A DNA stretch of 8,611 bases from Nocardia sp. (GTDB lineage Bacteria; Actinomycetota; Actinomycetes; Mycobacteriales; Mycobacteriaceae). Positions 1-6,271 of the stretch are shown one piece after another. The notes under the pieces were generated by a model. It had not been told where the DNA came from and made no database searches. It was given only the letters and a program-made list of their open reading frames with translations. The DNA lies in the NCBI GenBank assembly GCA_017354515.1, contig JAFMQT010000096.1:1-8611 (forward strand). The letters run 5' to 3'. Positions within the stretch are counted from its first letter, which is position 1. Each line of letters begins with the position of its first letter. The position numbers and the translations under genes were made by a program.

Positions 1-463
1 CCTGGTTGCCGAGCAGCCGCGGGGTCAGTCTCGCCGCCGCGCCCAGTCCCCGTACGCCCGCGGTCAGCAATTGCCCGACCATCACCGGAAGTTCCCAGTG
101 CGCGTACAGCCGGGCGATCCGCCACTGGTCGCCTGCGGCTTCCAGGTCGTAGCGCAGATGCATCGGAACCCGCAGCGTCACACCGGTGGACATGGTGATC
201 TCGATGGCCAGGTCGCGGTAGACCGTCGAGCCGCACACCACATCGTGATCGACGCGGAAGACGATCGTGTTGGGCCCGATGAAGGTGTCGTAGAAGCGTT
301 CGATCGCGGACCGGCCGATATGCGGAGCCGAGCCGACCGGATCCTCGACCTGCCCCTGCGGCGCGAACAATTCCACCCAGGCCCGCCGGTCGTGCACCGC
401 CACCGCCTGTGGCGATCGTTCCACCGTGGCGAGTAATCGCGCGGCGTGCGCATTCGCGGACAT
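1..463 (-). CDS. SnoaL-like / nuclear transport factor 2 family protein (3' end outside window)
   Basis: Reading from ATG at 463 toward position 1, the frame stays open for 154 codons and leaves the window, so the C-terminus is missing. The start follows a strong ribosome binding site (GGGAGGAA, complement of 466-473). The translation begins MSANAHAARLLATVERSP and has the SnoaL/ketosteroid-isomerase (NTF2) pattern: an N-terminal helix, then HDRRAWVELFAPQGQVEDPVG around residues 25-45 where a catalytic Asp often sits, then IGRSAIERFYDTFI and two or three beta strands ending in RLYAHWELP. Family members are small cone-shaped proteins that may be isomerases, hydrolases or non-enzymatic binding proteins, so the substrate cannot be named. 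The tail after about residue 130 (MVGQLLTAGVRGLGAAARL) is hydrophobic and glycine-rich, an extension also seen in actinobacterial members. It diverges from the methyltransferase gene. The fold is fairly sure; the function is unknown. Confidence 0.8.
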   Translation of the reverse strand, partial: MSANAHAARLLATVERSPQAVAVHDRRAWVELFAPQGQVEDPVGSAPHIGRSAIERFYDTFIGPNTIVFRVDHDVVCGSTVYRDLAIEITMSTGVTLRVPMHLRYDLEAAGDQWRIARLYAHWELPVMVGQLLTAGVRGLGAAARLTPRLLGNQ

Positions 464-537
464 CGTTCCTCCCGGCCGTTCGGTTCGCCTTCAATCTATA
501 ACGTGTTCCAGTCCGACATGCCGGGTACGGTTGGGCG
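464..537. promoter_or_regulatory. Divergent intergenic gap, probable promoter region
   Basis: These 74 bp separate the SnoaL-like gene from the methyltransferase gene, so both promoters must lie here or inside the genes. The only A/T-rich stretch is CAATCTATAAC at 492-502. TATAAC at 497-502 is a fair -10 for the plus-strand gene, but I found no convincing -35 at the right distance. The same stretch read on the minus strand (TATAGA) could serve the other gene. Assignment is tentative. Confidence 0.35.
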
Positions 538-1398
538 ATGGAGGCCGGACGACCCAGCAGAACCGCGTTGGCCACCGCGTGGGCGCGCGCTTTTCACCAA
601 CTCGCCGACGAACCGCGCATCTTCGTCGATCCGCTCGCGGTGCCGCTGCTCGGGGAGAAGACGGTCGGCGACAATCGGTTCTATCGGGATATGGATCCCG
701 CGCACGTACGGCGGCTACGCCTATTCCTGGCCGCACGCGCGCGATTCGCCGAGGACACCGTCACCGGGGAGATCGCCGCAGGAACCCGCCAGGTGGTCAT
801 CCTGGGCGCCGGATTGGACACCAGCGCCTACCGCAACACCGATGGGCGGGTGCGCTTCTTCGAAGTCGACCACCCCGCCACCCAGCGATGGAAACGACAT
901 CGCCTGTCCGAGGCGGCGATCGCGATCCCCCCTTCGGTCACCTTCGTGCCGATGGATTTCACGCGGCAGTCGTTGGCCACGGAATTAGCGGCCGCGGGCC
1001 TGGATCGCGGCGCACCGACGGTATTCATCTGGCTGGGAGTGTCGGTCTACCTCGAACCGGAGGCCGTCACCGAGACACTGCGTTATCTGGGCGCCGGCGA
1101 TTCGGTGGTGGTATTCGACTACTCCAATCCCCCACCCGCCCGATCCGAACCGGACGGACTCGATCGGGCGCAGGCCCATCGCGACCGCGCGAGCCGCGTC
1201 GCCGCGGCCGGGGAGCCGTGGCTGAGTTACTTCACCGCCGATCAGATGCGTGCGGAATTGGAATCAGCCGGATTCTCCGACATCCACGATCAGCCCGCCT
1301 CGAATGTCGTGCGCGGTTATATCGGCGCCCCGCCCGCTGATCCGTCGATTTCCGGAGCGCATCTGGTTCGGGCGCGAACCCTCGGTGCCAGCCGGTAA
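538..1398 (+). CDS. Class I SAM-dependent methyltransferase, LCM/TcmP (Ppm1-like) family
   Basis: The 286-residue product has the standard length of the putative SAM-dependent methyltransferases that are highly multiplied in Nocardia and Mycobacterium. Family blocks appear in order: an N-terminal PSRTALATAWARAFHQL helix, then IFVDPLAVPLLG (28-39); RARFAED (67-73); the SAM-binding loop VVILGAGLDTSAYR (86-99); FEVDHPATQRWKR (108-120), whose acidic residue binds the SAM ribose; FVPMDF (136-141); and IWLGVSVYL (164-172). A late motif, VVFDYS, lies at 191-196. The protein is soluble and has no signal peptide. The methyl acceptor is unknown: the family includes protein-carboxyl and polyketide O-methyltransferases. 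ATG 538 is preceded only by a weak G-rich stretch (GGTTGGGCG), but the family's N-terminal motif begins at residue 6, so the start fits. An ATG at 518 is out of frame. The next gene lies 164 bp downstream and is probably transcribed separately. Confidence 0.9.
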   Translation: MEAGRPSRTALATAWARAFHQLADEPRIFVDPLAVPLLGEKTVGDNRFYRDMDPAHVRRLRLFLAARARFAEDTVTGEIAAGTRQVVILGAGLDTSAYRNTDGRVRFFEVDHPATQRWKRHRLSEAAIAIPPSVTFVPMDFTRQSLATELAAAGLDRGAPTVFIWLGVSVYLEPEAVTETLRYLGAGDSVVVFDYSNPPPARSEPDGLDRAQAHRDRASRVAAAGEPWLSYFTADQMRAELESAGFSDIHDQPASNVVRGYIGAPPADPSISGAHLVRARTLGASR

Positions 1399-1562
1399 CT
1401 GGGGAGTCATTCCTCACATTCACAAACCTGAGTTCCCACGCGCGGTACGAGTACGCGACAATAGCAGCAAGTATGTAAGATGCATTCTATATGCATGATG
1501 CACTATCTGGTGCCGGCTGCCGCACTGCTGGGCACCACGGAGACGACTAGGAGTTCTGGGGC
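1399..1562 (+). promoter_or_regulatory. Leader/promoter region of the MFS exporter gene
   Basis: This gap is visibly richer in A/T around 1460-1505 than its surroundings. A possible -10, TAAGAT (1476-1481), has only a weak upstream partner, GCGACA (1455-1460), with a short 15-bp spacer. It overlaps the ATGCA-rich element described separately. The ribosome binding site of the MFS gene is AGGAG at 1549-1553, 9 nt before the GTG start. I saw no convincing terminator for the methyltransferase gene here. Confidence 0.4.
1480..1503. repeat. Cluster of three ATGCAT/ATGCAC half-sites, candidate repressor operator
   Basis: ATGCAT occurs at 1480-1485 and again at 1491-1496, 11 bp apart (about one helical turn), and ATGCAC follows at 1498-1503. 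TGCAT-TCTAT-ATGCA (1481-1495) and TGCAT-G-ATGCA (1492-1502) are both perfect inverted repeats. The element lies 60-80 bp before the exporter start and next to a possible -10 box, which suits control by a MarR- or TetR-type repressor. No regulator gene is adjacent. The symmetry is seen; the role is inferred. Confidence 0.4.
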
Positions 1563-1566
1563 GTGA
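1495..1566 (+). CDS. Possible 23-residue leader peptide overlapping the MFS start
   Basis: A short frame starts with tandem ATG codons at 1495 and 1498 and runs to TGA at 1564-1566. That stop overlaps the GTG start of the exporter as GTGA, the usual geometry of translational coupling. The predicted peptide, MMHYLVPAAALLGTTETT and onward, has a short hydrophobic core. No Shine-Dalgarno sequence precedes it, so it would have to be read from a leaderless or nearly leaderless transcript. A second short frame from ATG 1491 ends at 1550 inside the exporter's ribosome binding site. Frames this short arise often by chance, so this is a lead, not a firm gene. Confidence 0.2.
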   Translation: MMHYLVPAAALLGTTETTRSSGA

Positions 1567-3926
1567 ACCGTCAACAATCGCCCGCGCGGCCGAGCGCGGT
1601 GCTGGGAGTGCTGGCCTTCGCCGGCATCGTCGCGTCACTGACGCAGACGTTGGTGGTGCCGCTGCTGGGCCAGCTACCGCAGATCCTGCACACCAGCGCC
1701 TCCAACGCCACCTGGGTGGTCACCGCATCGCTGCTGGCCGCGGCCGTCACCACGCCGGTCTCCGGACGTCTGGGCGATATGTACGGAAAGCGGCAGGTCC
1801 TGCTGGTTTCCACGATTCCGCTGCTGGCGGGGTCGATCCTGTGCGCGGTGTCCTCATCGCTGTGGCCGATGATCATCGGACGCGCGCTGCAGGGGATGGC
1901 GTCGGGCATCATCCCGGTCGGTATCGCCGCGCTGCGTGATCTGCTGCCGCCCAAGAAACTCGGCTCCGGGATCGCGCTGATCAGTTCCTCACTGGGCATC
2001 GGTGGTGCGCTGGGCCTTCCGATCGCCGCCGCGATCATTCAGCATTCGAATTGGCGGGTGCTGTTCTGGGTGGTCACCGCCCTGGCCGTGGTGGTCTTCA
2101 CGCTGATCTTCTTCTTCATACCCGCCACCGCCCCGACCGGTAAGGCGGGCCGGTTCGACGCACCGGGTGCGCTCGGACTGGGGACCGGCCTGATCTGCCT
2201 GTTGCTGGCGGTGTCCAAGGGGGCGAGCTGGGGCTGGGGCAGCGGGCTGACGATCGGCCTGTTCATCGCCGCGGCCGTGGTCCTGCTGGTGTGGGGCTGG
2301 TGGGAGCTGTCCAGCAAGGCGCCGCTGGTCGATCTGCGGGTGACCGCGCGGCCCCAGGTACTGCTGACCAATGCCGCCTCGATGGTGGTCGGCATGGCGA
2401 TGTACGCGCAGTCGCTGGTCGTGCCGCAGCTGCTGCAGCTGCCGACGGTCACCGGATACGGACTGGGCCAGTCGATGATGGCGATGGGCCTGTGGATGGC
2501 CCCGGGCGGTCTGATGATGATGATCGTCTCCCCGATCAGCGCGCGACTGTCGGCTCGCAGCGGACCCAAGGTCACCTTGATCCTCGGTTGCGTCATCATC
2601 GCCGCCGGATACGCCGCGACACTGCCGCTGATGGGCACCACCTGGGGTCTGCTGGTGGCCAGCATCATCATGAACTCCGGTGTCGGACTCGGCTACGGCG
2701 CCATGCCGGCGCTGGTGATGTCGGCGGTGCCGGTCTCGGAAACCGCCGCCGCCAACAGTTTCAACACCCTGATGCGGTCGATCGGTACCTCGGTGGCGGC
2801 CGCCATCGTCGGTGCCGTGCTGGCACAGATGACCACGACCCTCGCCGGTCACACCATCGCCAGCGAGAACGGTTTCCGGGTTTCGCTGCTGATCGGCTGC
2901 GGTGTCGCCGTGGCGGGTGCGCTGATCGCGTCGTTCATCCCGAAGCGCCGCCCGGCGGCCGAGCAGGCACCGGAGGCGGTGGAGCTGGAAACCGAACTCG
3001 CCGAACTCGATTCGGCCTCGGCCGCGGCCGCGGTACCGCTCAGCGCGCAGGCGGGCAGCACCGCACTCGCCGCCCAACCGGCCACCTCGGGACCGGTCGT
3101 ATTCGGCCGGGTGCACGACAGCCGGGGCGCCGCCCTGCCCGACGCCATCCTGACCCTGATCTCCCTCACCGGACGTCAGCTCGGCCGCGCACATACCGCC
3201 GCGGACGGCTACTTCGAGCTCAATGCCCCCGAGCCGGGTTCGTATGTGCTGATCGCCTCGATCGACGGCCGCCGCCCGGACGCCTCGACCGTGACCGTCG
3301 GCGACTTTCCGGTCCCGTGCGATGTGGCCCTGACCACCATGTCCGGTCTGACCGGCCGGGTGGCCGGCCACGACGACCGCGGCCCGATCGAGGGGGCGTG
3401 GATCTCGGCGGTGGACGCCCGCGGTGAGGTGCTTGCCTCGGCCGCCTCCGACACCACCGGCGCGTTCGGACTGACCGAACTCCCCGAAGGCGACGTCACG
3501 CTCGCGGTCAGCGCCGCGGGGTTCCAGCCGTCGGCCATTCCGGCGCGGGTGGCCGCTGCCGATACGCCGCCGGTGGAGGTCCTGCTGCGTCCGTGCACGA
3601 AGTTGCGTGGTGTGGTGCGCGGCCCGCAGGGACTGCCGCAGCGCGGTGCCCGCGTCACCCTGACCGACTGGGTCGGAAATGTGGTCGGCTCCACGGTCAC
3701 CGGCGAGGACGGCAGTTATCTGTTCACCGATCTGCACGAAGGCGACTACGCGATCGTGGCCAGCGGATATGCCCCGGTCACCGCCCCGCTCGTCCTCCGC
3801 GGTGACGCCCCGACGGTGAATATCGAACTGGGCCGGGACGATTCCGCCGAACCGGAATCGACTCCGGAGGGGGTTCACCCCGGCGAGGCACAACCGGCCG
3901 CCGAATACTCCGGCCACCGAGGCTGA
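1563..3926 (+). CDS. MFS multidrug exporter (DHA2/EmrB-QacA type, 14 TM) with three C-terminal carboxypeptidase-regulatory-like domains
   Basis: Residues 1-460 form a 14-helix major facilitator of the DHA2 proton antiporter family. Helices lie roughly at 12-36, 47-68, 78-98, 103-122, 136-158, 165-187, 200-219, 228-248, 265-288, 303-327, 337-357, 361-384, 400-423 and 438-460. Motif A is GRLGDMYGKRQV (68-79), and the antiporter motif C region is near 141-158 (GIGGALGLP). Such proteins export hydrophobic drugs or metabolites using the proton gradient. An Ala/Glu-rich linker (461-508) leads to three beta-sandwich repeats at about 511-590, 594-676 and 680-757. Their DG turns (D548-G549, T632-G633, D716-G717) are spaced exactly 84 residues apart, followed by ELNAPEPGSY, LTELPEGDV and FTDLHEGDY. 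The family norm is about 480-530 residues; this protein has 787. The GTG start follows AGGAG by 9 nt. The substrate is unknown. A plain 14-helix topology would put the C-terminal domains in the cytoplasm. Confidence 0.9.
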   Translation: MNRQQSPARPSAVLGVLAFAGIVASLTQTLVVPLLGQLPQILHTSASNATWVVTASLLAAAVTTPVSGRLGDMYGKRQVLLVSTIPLLAGSILCAVSSSLWPMIIGRALQGMASGIIPVGIAALRDLLPPKKLGSGIALISSSLGIGGALGLPIAAAIIQHSNWRVLFWVVTALAVVVFTLIFFFIPATAPTGKAGRFDAPGALGLGTGLICLLLAVSKGASWGWGSGLTIGLFIAAAVVLLVWGWWELSSKAPLVDLRVTARPQVLLTNAASMVVGMAMYAQSLVVPQLLQLPTVTGYGLGQSMMAMGLWMAPGGLMMMIVSPISARLSARSGPKVTLILGCVIIAAGYAATLPLMGTTWGLLVASIIMNSGVGLGYGAMPALVMSAVPVSETAAANSFNTLMRSIGTSVAAAIVGAVLAQMTTTLAGHTIASENGFRVSLLIGCGVAVAGALIASFIPKRRPAAEQAPEAVELETELAELDSASAAAAVPLSAQAGSTALAAQPATSGPVVFGRVHDSRGAALPDAILTLISLTGRQLGRAHTAADGYFELNAPEPGSYVLIASIDGRRPDASTVTVGDFPVPCDVALTTMSGLTGRVAGHDDRGPIEGAWISAVDARGEVLASAASDTTGAFGLTELPEGDVTLAVSAAGFQPSAIPARVAAADTPPVEVLLRPCTKLRGVVRGPQGLPQRGARVTLTDWVGNVVGSTVTGEDGSYLFTDLHEGDYAIVASGYAPVTAPLVLRGDAPTVNIELGRDDSAEPESTPEGVHPGEAQPAAEYSGHRG

Positions 3927-3939
3927 GTCCAACCGGCTT

Positions 3940-3992
3940 CGACAAGAGCCCCGAATCTCCCGGTCACGCCGGGGGATTCGGGGCTCTTGTCG
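3940..3992 (+). terminator. Strong hairpin terminator after the MFS gene
   Basis: An 18-bp perfect stem (3940-3957 with 3975-3992) continues inward for six more pairs, one of them G-U (3958-3963 with 3969-3974), around a 5-nt loop, TCACG. It begins 13 nt after the exporter stop. No U-tract follows (GTACC), as is common in actinobacteria. The symmetry means it could also stop transcription arriving from the minus strand. Confidence 0.9.
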
Positions 3993-4115
3993 TACCGACG
4001 GCACCACCGCGATGCCGTTCCGGCGTGTATTCGCGGTGCCCCACACGGCGTGATGTCGACCACACAGCGGTAACCGAGGGAATCCCCCGGGCGACATAAT
4101 AGTTAGCAATGGTAA

Positions 4116-4140
4116 CGGCTTCACCGATGTGACGAAGCCG
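4116..4140 (-). terminator. Hairpin overlapping the stop of the minus-strand remnant
   Basis: CGGCTTC (4116-4122) and GAAGCCG (4134-4140) form a perfect 7-bp stem with an 11-nt loop. On the minus strand the hairpin encloses the stop codon of the remnant frame (4121-4123) and is followed by a relatively T-rich run, TTACCATTGCTAACTATTATG (21 bases) written here only in part as TTACCATTGCTAACTATT. That is the position expected of a terminator for a minus-strand gene, though the stem is short. Confidence 0.4.
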
Positions 4141-4320
4141 AGGACGCACCGATCGCGAGCCGCGCAACCTGATCGGACGTCATCGCACTACCCGTGCCGG
4201 TCTGGACGAATTCCACTACGGTGCGGCGCTTTTCGACACCGACACTGACCCGCCCGAACCCGTGCTCCGACGCGGACCACGCCGGGACGACCGCGAAATG
4301 ACGCGGCGGACCGGTTGTCC
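4121..4320 (-). pseudogene. Probable 3' remnant of a decayed minus-strand gene
   Basis: The minus-strand frame ending at TGA 4121-4123 gives about 60 residues that look like real protein: HFAVVPAWSASEHGFGRVSV, then VEKRRTVVEFVQTG and MTSDQVARLAIGASSASSHR at the end. Roughly three quarters of its third positions are G or C. Upstream of about 4300 the same frame turns into an Arg/Pro/Gly-rich string, while a different minus frame reads more naturally (HIPVPAITGEGAFDHDA) but soon meets a stop. This suggests a frameshift plus loss of the 5' end, which would otherwise overlap the NuoF-like gene. The strand pattern (alternating beta, then a short helix) vaguely recalls exported PknH-like sensor domains of mycobacteria and nocardiae, but I do not recognise it securely. 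It could be chance; the 5' boundary is approximate. Confidence 0.3.
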
Positions 4321-4434
4321 CACACTCGGTCGACACCCTCGAGGTTCGCGCGCGTCGTGGTCGAACGCGCCCTCCCCGGTGATCGCCGGAACCGGTATGT
4401 GCCCAGTTCACAGCTCGCCGGATGGAGATCACCC

Positions 4435-5586
4435 ATGACGACGACCCATTTCGCCACCGCCCCGACCGGGCCGAATCGACTGCTGGCCGCCGCCACCCCG
4501 GATCTGGATGCGCATCAGCGCAGCTACGGCCCGCGTCCGCCGGTCACCGAGCCCTCCGCGTTCATCGCCGCGGTCGCCGCAGCCGGGCTCCGCGACGCGA
4601 ACGGATTTCCGGTCCACCGCACGATATCGCCGGTCGCCGGTGGCCGGCGGGCGGTCGTGGTCGCCGACGGTGGCGAATCCGAACCGTACAGCCGCAATAG
4701 TTCGGTGCTGCTGGGGCGGTCTCCGCATCTGGTCCTGGACGGTCTGTCCGCCGCCACCGCCGCGGTCAAGGCTCGCGAATGTCACCTCTACGCACCACCG
4801 CCGCTGGTCGAACTCCTGCGCGAGGCCGTACTCGAACGCCGCGCCAGCGGTTACGACTGCCGGCCGATCGCGGTCAGCACGGCCGGGCAAACGGCGTCGA
4901 CCGACGCCCCCGCCGCCGCACCCCGGGCCCGCGACCGGGTGGTCGGTTCCTCCAGCGTCGGACTTCGCAAGCGCCCCACCCTGATTCAGTCCCCGGAGAC
5001 TTTCGCACAGCTGGCCTTGATCGAGCGCTTCGGCGCGGAATGGTTCCGCGCGGTCGGCACCGCCGACGAACCGGGAACCACCCTGCTCACACTCTCGGGA
5101 GAGCACGAGCCGACGGTGGCGGAGGTCGAATTCGGTACCCGCCTGGCCGATCTCATCGACGCCGGCTACCACACCGATCCGGCCCGGATCCGCGCGGTCC
5201 TGCTCGGCGGCTGCCACGGCACCTGGATCCCGGGTTCCATGCTGACCTCGGCGACGCTGTCGAGCGCGGCGCTGCGACCCTTGAACGCCGACATCGGGCC
5301 CGGTGTGCTGAAAGTCCTCGGCCGCGGCGAATGCGGACTGCGCGCCACCGCCGACATCACCGCACTGGCCACCCGGACTCCGGGGCGCTGCTGCCGGCGG
5401 CTCGAAGCGGCCGATCCTCGGCAAACCTCTTCCCTCCCCGGCGATCTCGCCCCGGCCACCGCATGCGACTGTGGCCGGATCACTCGCCTGCTGCGATCGG
5501 CGCTCGACACCTTCGGTGAGGACCTGCTGCTGCATCGGCGCGGCACCTGCGAGGCGCGCGGGAACCTCCCCGATTCCCGCGCCTGA
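4435..5586 (+). CDS. Divergent NuoF-like protein (NADH dehydrogenase 51-kDa fold), motifs eroded
   Basis: The 383-residue product follows the layout of the short actinobacterial NuoF-like (Complex I 51K) proteins. GLRDANGFPV (51-60) stands where GxGGAGFPTG normally binds FMN. VVVADGGESEPYSRNSSVLL (74-93) matches the VVxNxxExEPxSxKDRxLL block, followed by PHLVLDGL. RPTLIQSPETFAQLALI (180-196), WFRAVGTADEPGTTLLTLSG (203-222) and GGCHGTWI (258-265) are clear family matches. The C-terminal Fe-S region has C300, C319, C320, C344, C346 and C372, but the usual QCGPC motif reads RCCRR. The central GEESAL element is absent (AGQTAS at 150-155). ATG 4435 is chosen because GGAG (4424-4427) precedes it by 7 nt; a TTG at 4315 would only add an Arg-rich extension. 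No ferric reductase or ferredoxin gene is adjacent. It probably does not work as an ordinary NADH:acceptor reductase; its role is unknown. Confidence 0.75.
   Translation: MTTTHFATAPTGPNRLLAAATPDLDAHQRSYGPRPPVTEPSAFIAAVAAAGLRDANGFPVHRTISPVAGGRRAVVVADGGESEPYSRNSSVLLGRSPHLVLDGLSAATAAVKARECHLYAPPPLVELLREAVLERRASGYDCRPIAVSTAGQTASTDAPAAAPRARDRVVGSSSVGLRKRPTLIQSPETFAQLALIERFGAEWFRAVGTADEPGTTLLTLSGEHEPTVAEVEFGTRLADLIDAGYHTDPARIRAVLLGGCHGTWIPGSMLTSATLSSAALRPLNADIGPGVLKVLGRGECGLRATADITALATRTPGRCCRRLEAADPRQTSSLPGDLAPATACDCGRITRLLRSALDTFGEDLLLHRRGTCEARGNLPDSRA
5556..5582 (+). terminator. Hairpin at the 3' end of the NuoF-like gene
   Basis: GCGCGGGAA (5556-5564) and TTCCCGCGC (5574-5582) form a perfect 9-bp stem with a 9-nt loop inside the last codons of the NuoF-like gene. 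The converging TetR gene ends at 5601, so a terminator is expected here, and the hairpin would work in either direction. No U-tract follows. Confidence 0.45.
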
Positions 5587-5600
5587 ACACAACCGGCCGG

Positions 5601-6218
5601 TCAACTGCCGAGGTAGGTGACTATGCCGCCGATCAGTGCGGCCAGGGCGTCATCGAGGTCGCCGTAGGTGCCGAGCGTGCGCTCGGAGGTGATGCCGCGC
5701 ATGGCGGCCGGAATCAGCGCCGCCACCTGGCGCACCTTCCGGGGATCGAGTCCGAGGTCGGCGAAGGCGCGAGCACACGCCTGATCCCAGTTGGGTTTCC
5801 AGGAGGCCAATTCGGCGGCGGTGCGCGGATATTCGCGCTCGAGTTCGGCGTGGTCACGCGGCAGTGCCGCGCGCAGGGTCTCGATGGCCAGCGATTCCGG
5901 GCGGCGAAGCCCCGCCGCCATGGTGTGGATCAGCGCGCTCACCCGTTCCTCCAGCGTGCCACCGGGTTTCAGACCGGCCGGTAGGTCGCCACGCTTATCG
6001 GCCGTGCGGCGCAGCACCGCCGCCCACAGTCCGTCGATATCACCGAACTGATACTTGACCACCCCCCAGGTCGCGCCGATATCGCGGGCGATGCGGTTAC
6101 CCGAGACCGCTGCGGGATCCCCAGTGGCCAGTGAGGCGATGGCCGCCTCGAGCATGCTCTCCCGGGACTGGATACCGCGTCGGTTCGCGCGCCGCCCGCC
6201 TACCGTCGCATCCGTCAC
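5601..6218 (-). CDS. TetR/AcrR family transcriptional regulator
   Basis: The 205-residue product has the TetR layout: an N-terminal DNA-binding domain at about 17-65 and a helical ligand-binding domain after it. The helix-turn-helix is visible as SGNRIARDIGATWGVVKYQF (39-58), followed by GDIDGLWAAVL, matching the family pattern IAxxxGVxxGxxYxxFxxKxxL. Such dimeric repressors release DNA when a small molecule binds the C-terminal domain. The start is GTG 6218 with no Shine-Dalgarno sequence before it. A -10-like TAGAAT (complement of 6227-6232) lies 8 nt upstream, so the mRNA is probably leaderless. The gene diverges from the Rieske/DapB-like operon across 152 bp that contain an inverted repeat, and it most likely controls that operon and perhaps itself. 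The ligand is unknown. At its 3' end it converges on the NuoF-like gene with a 14-bp gap. Confidence 0.92.
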   Translation of the reverse strand: MTDATVGGRRANRRGIQSRESMLEAAIASLATGDPAAVSGNRIARDIGATWGVVKYQFGDIDGLWAAVLRRTADKRGDLPAGLKPGGTLEERVSALIHTMAAGLRRPESLAIETLRAALPRDHAELEREYPRTAAELASWKPNWDQACARAFADLGLDPRKVRQVAALIPAAMRGITSERTLGTYGDLDDALAALIGGIVTYLGS

Positions 6219-6226
6219 GACGACCG

Positions 6227-6255
6227 ATTCTAACCGCTATGACCTGCGCAATCCA
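6227..6255 (-). promoter_or_regulatory. Candidate promoter of the TetR gene
   Basis: On the minus strand TGGATT (complement of 6250-6255) and TAGAAT (complement of 6227-6232) are separated by 17 bp. The -10 matches the actinobacterial TAnnnT rule and the -35 is weak (3 of 6 to TTGACA). Transcription would start at about 6218-6221, at or just before the GTG start codon. Confidence 0.45.
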
Positions 6256-6271
6256 GTTTCACACAGCCCTC

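Larger units (their letters stand above)
3993..4434. other. Gap without an intact gene; contains a probable gene remnant
   Basis: From the MFS terminator to the NuoF-like start I find no complete gene on either strand. The stretch 3993-4090 shows nothing I can identify. An A/T-rich patch at 4094-4112 includes CATAAT (4095-4100), a good -10 match on the plus strand but without a clear -35. From 4116 to about 4320 there is a minus-strand coding-like segment with a hairpin at its end, listed separately. No clear promoter for the NuoF-like gene was found. Confidence 0.5.

Noticed and set aside
426..1340. Plus-strand open frame of 304 codons overlapping the methyltransferase
   Set aside because: It is extremely Arg/Gly-rich, begins inside the SnoaL-like gene, and overlaps a methyltransferase with every family motif.
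1989..4124. Long open minus-strand frame of 711 codons opposite the exporter
   Set aside because: It is Arg/Gly/His/Asp-rich with no family motifs and lies opposite a clear 14-helix transporter. Long antisense frames are expected in high-GC DNA.
4315..4434. N-terminal extension of the NuoF-like protein from TTG 4315
   Set aside because: The added 40 residues are Arg-rich and unlike the family, and ATG 4435 has a well-placed GGAG.
5593..5600. Palindrome CCGGCCGG in the convergent gap
   Set aside because: This is an ordinary GC-rich 8-mer with no loop, expected by chance in this base composition.
4429..5604. Long open minus-strand frame opposite the NuoF-like gene
   Set aside because: It has shadow-type composition (Gly/Arg/Asp-rich) and no recognisable motifs, whereas the plus strand has clear NuoF-family blocks.
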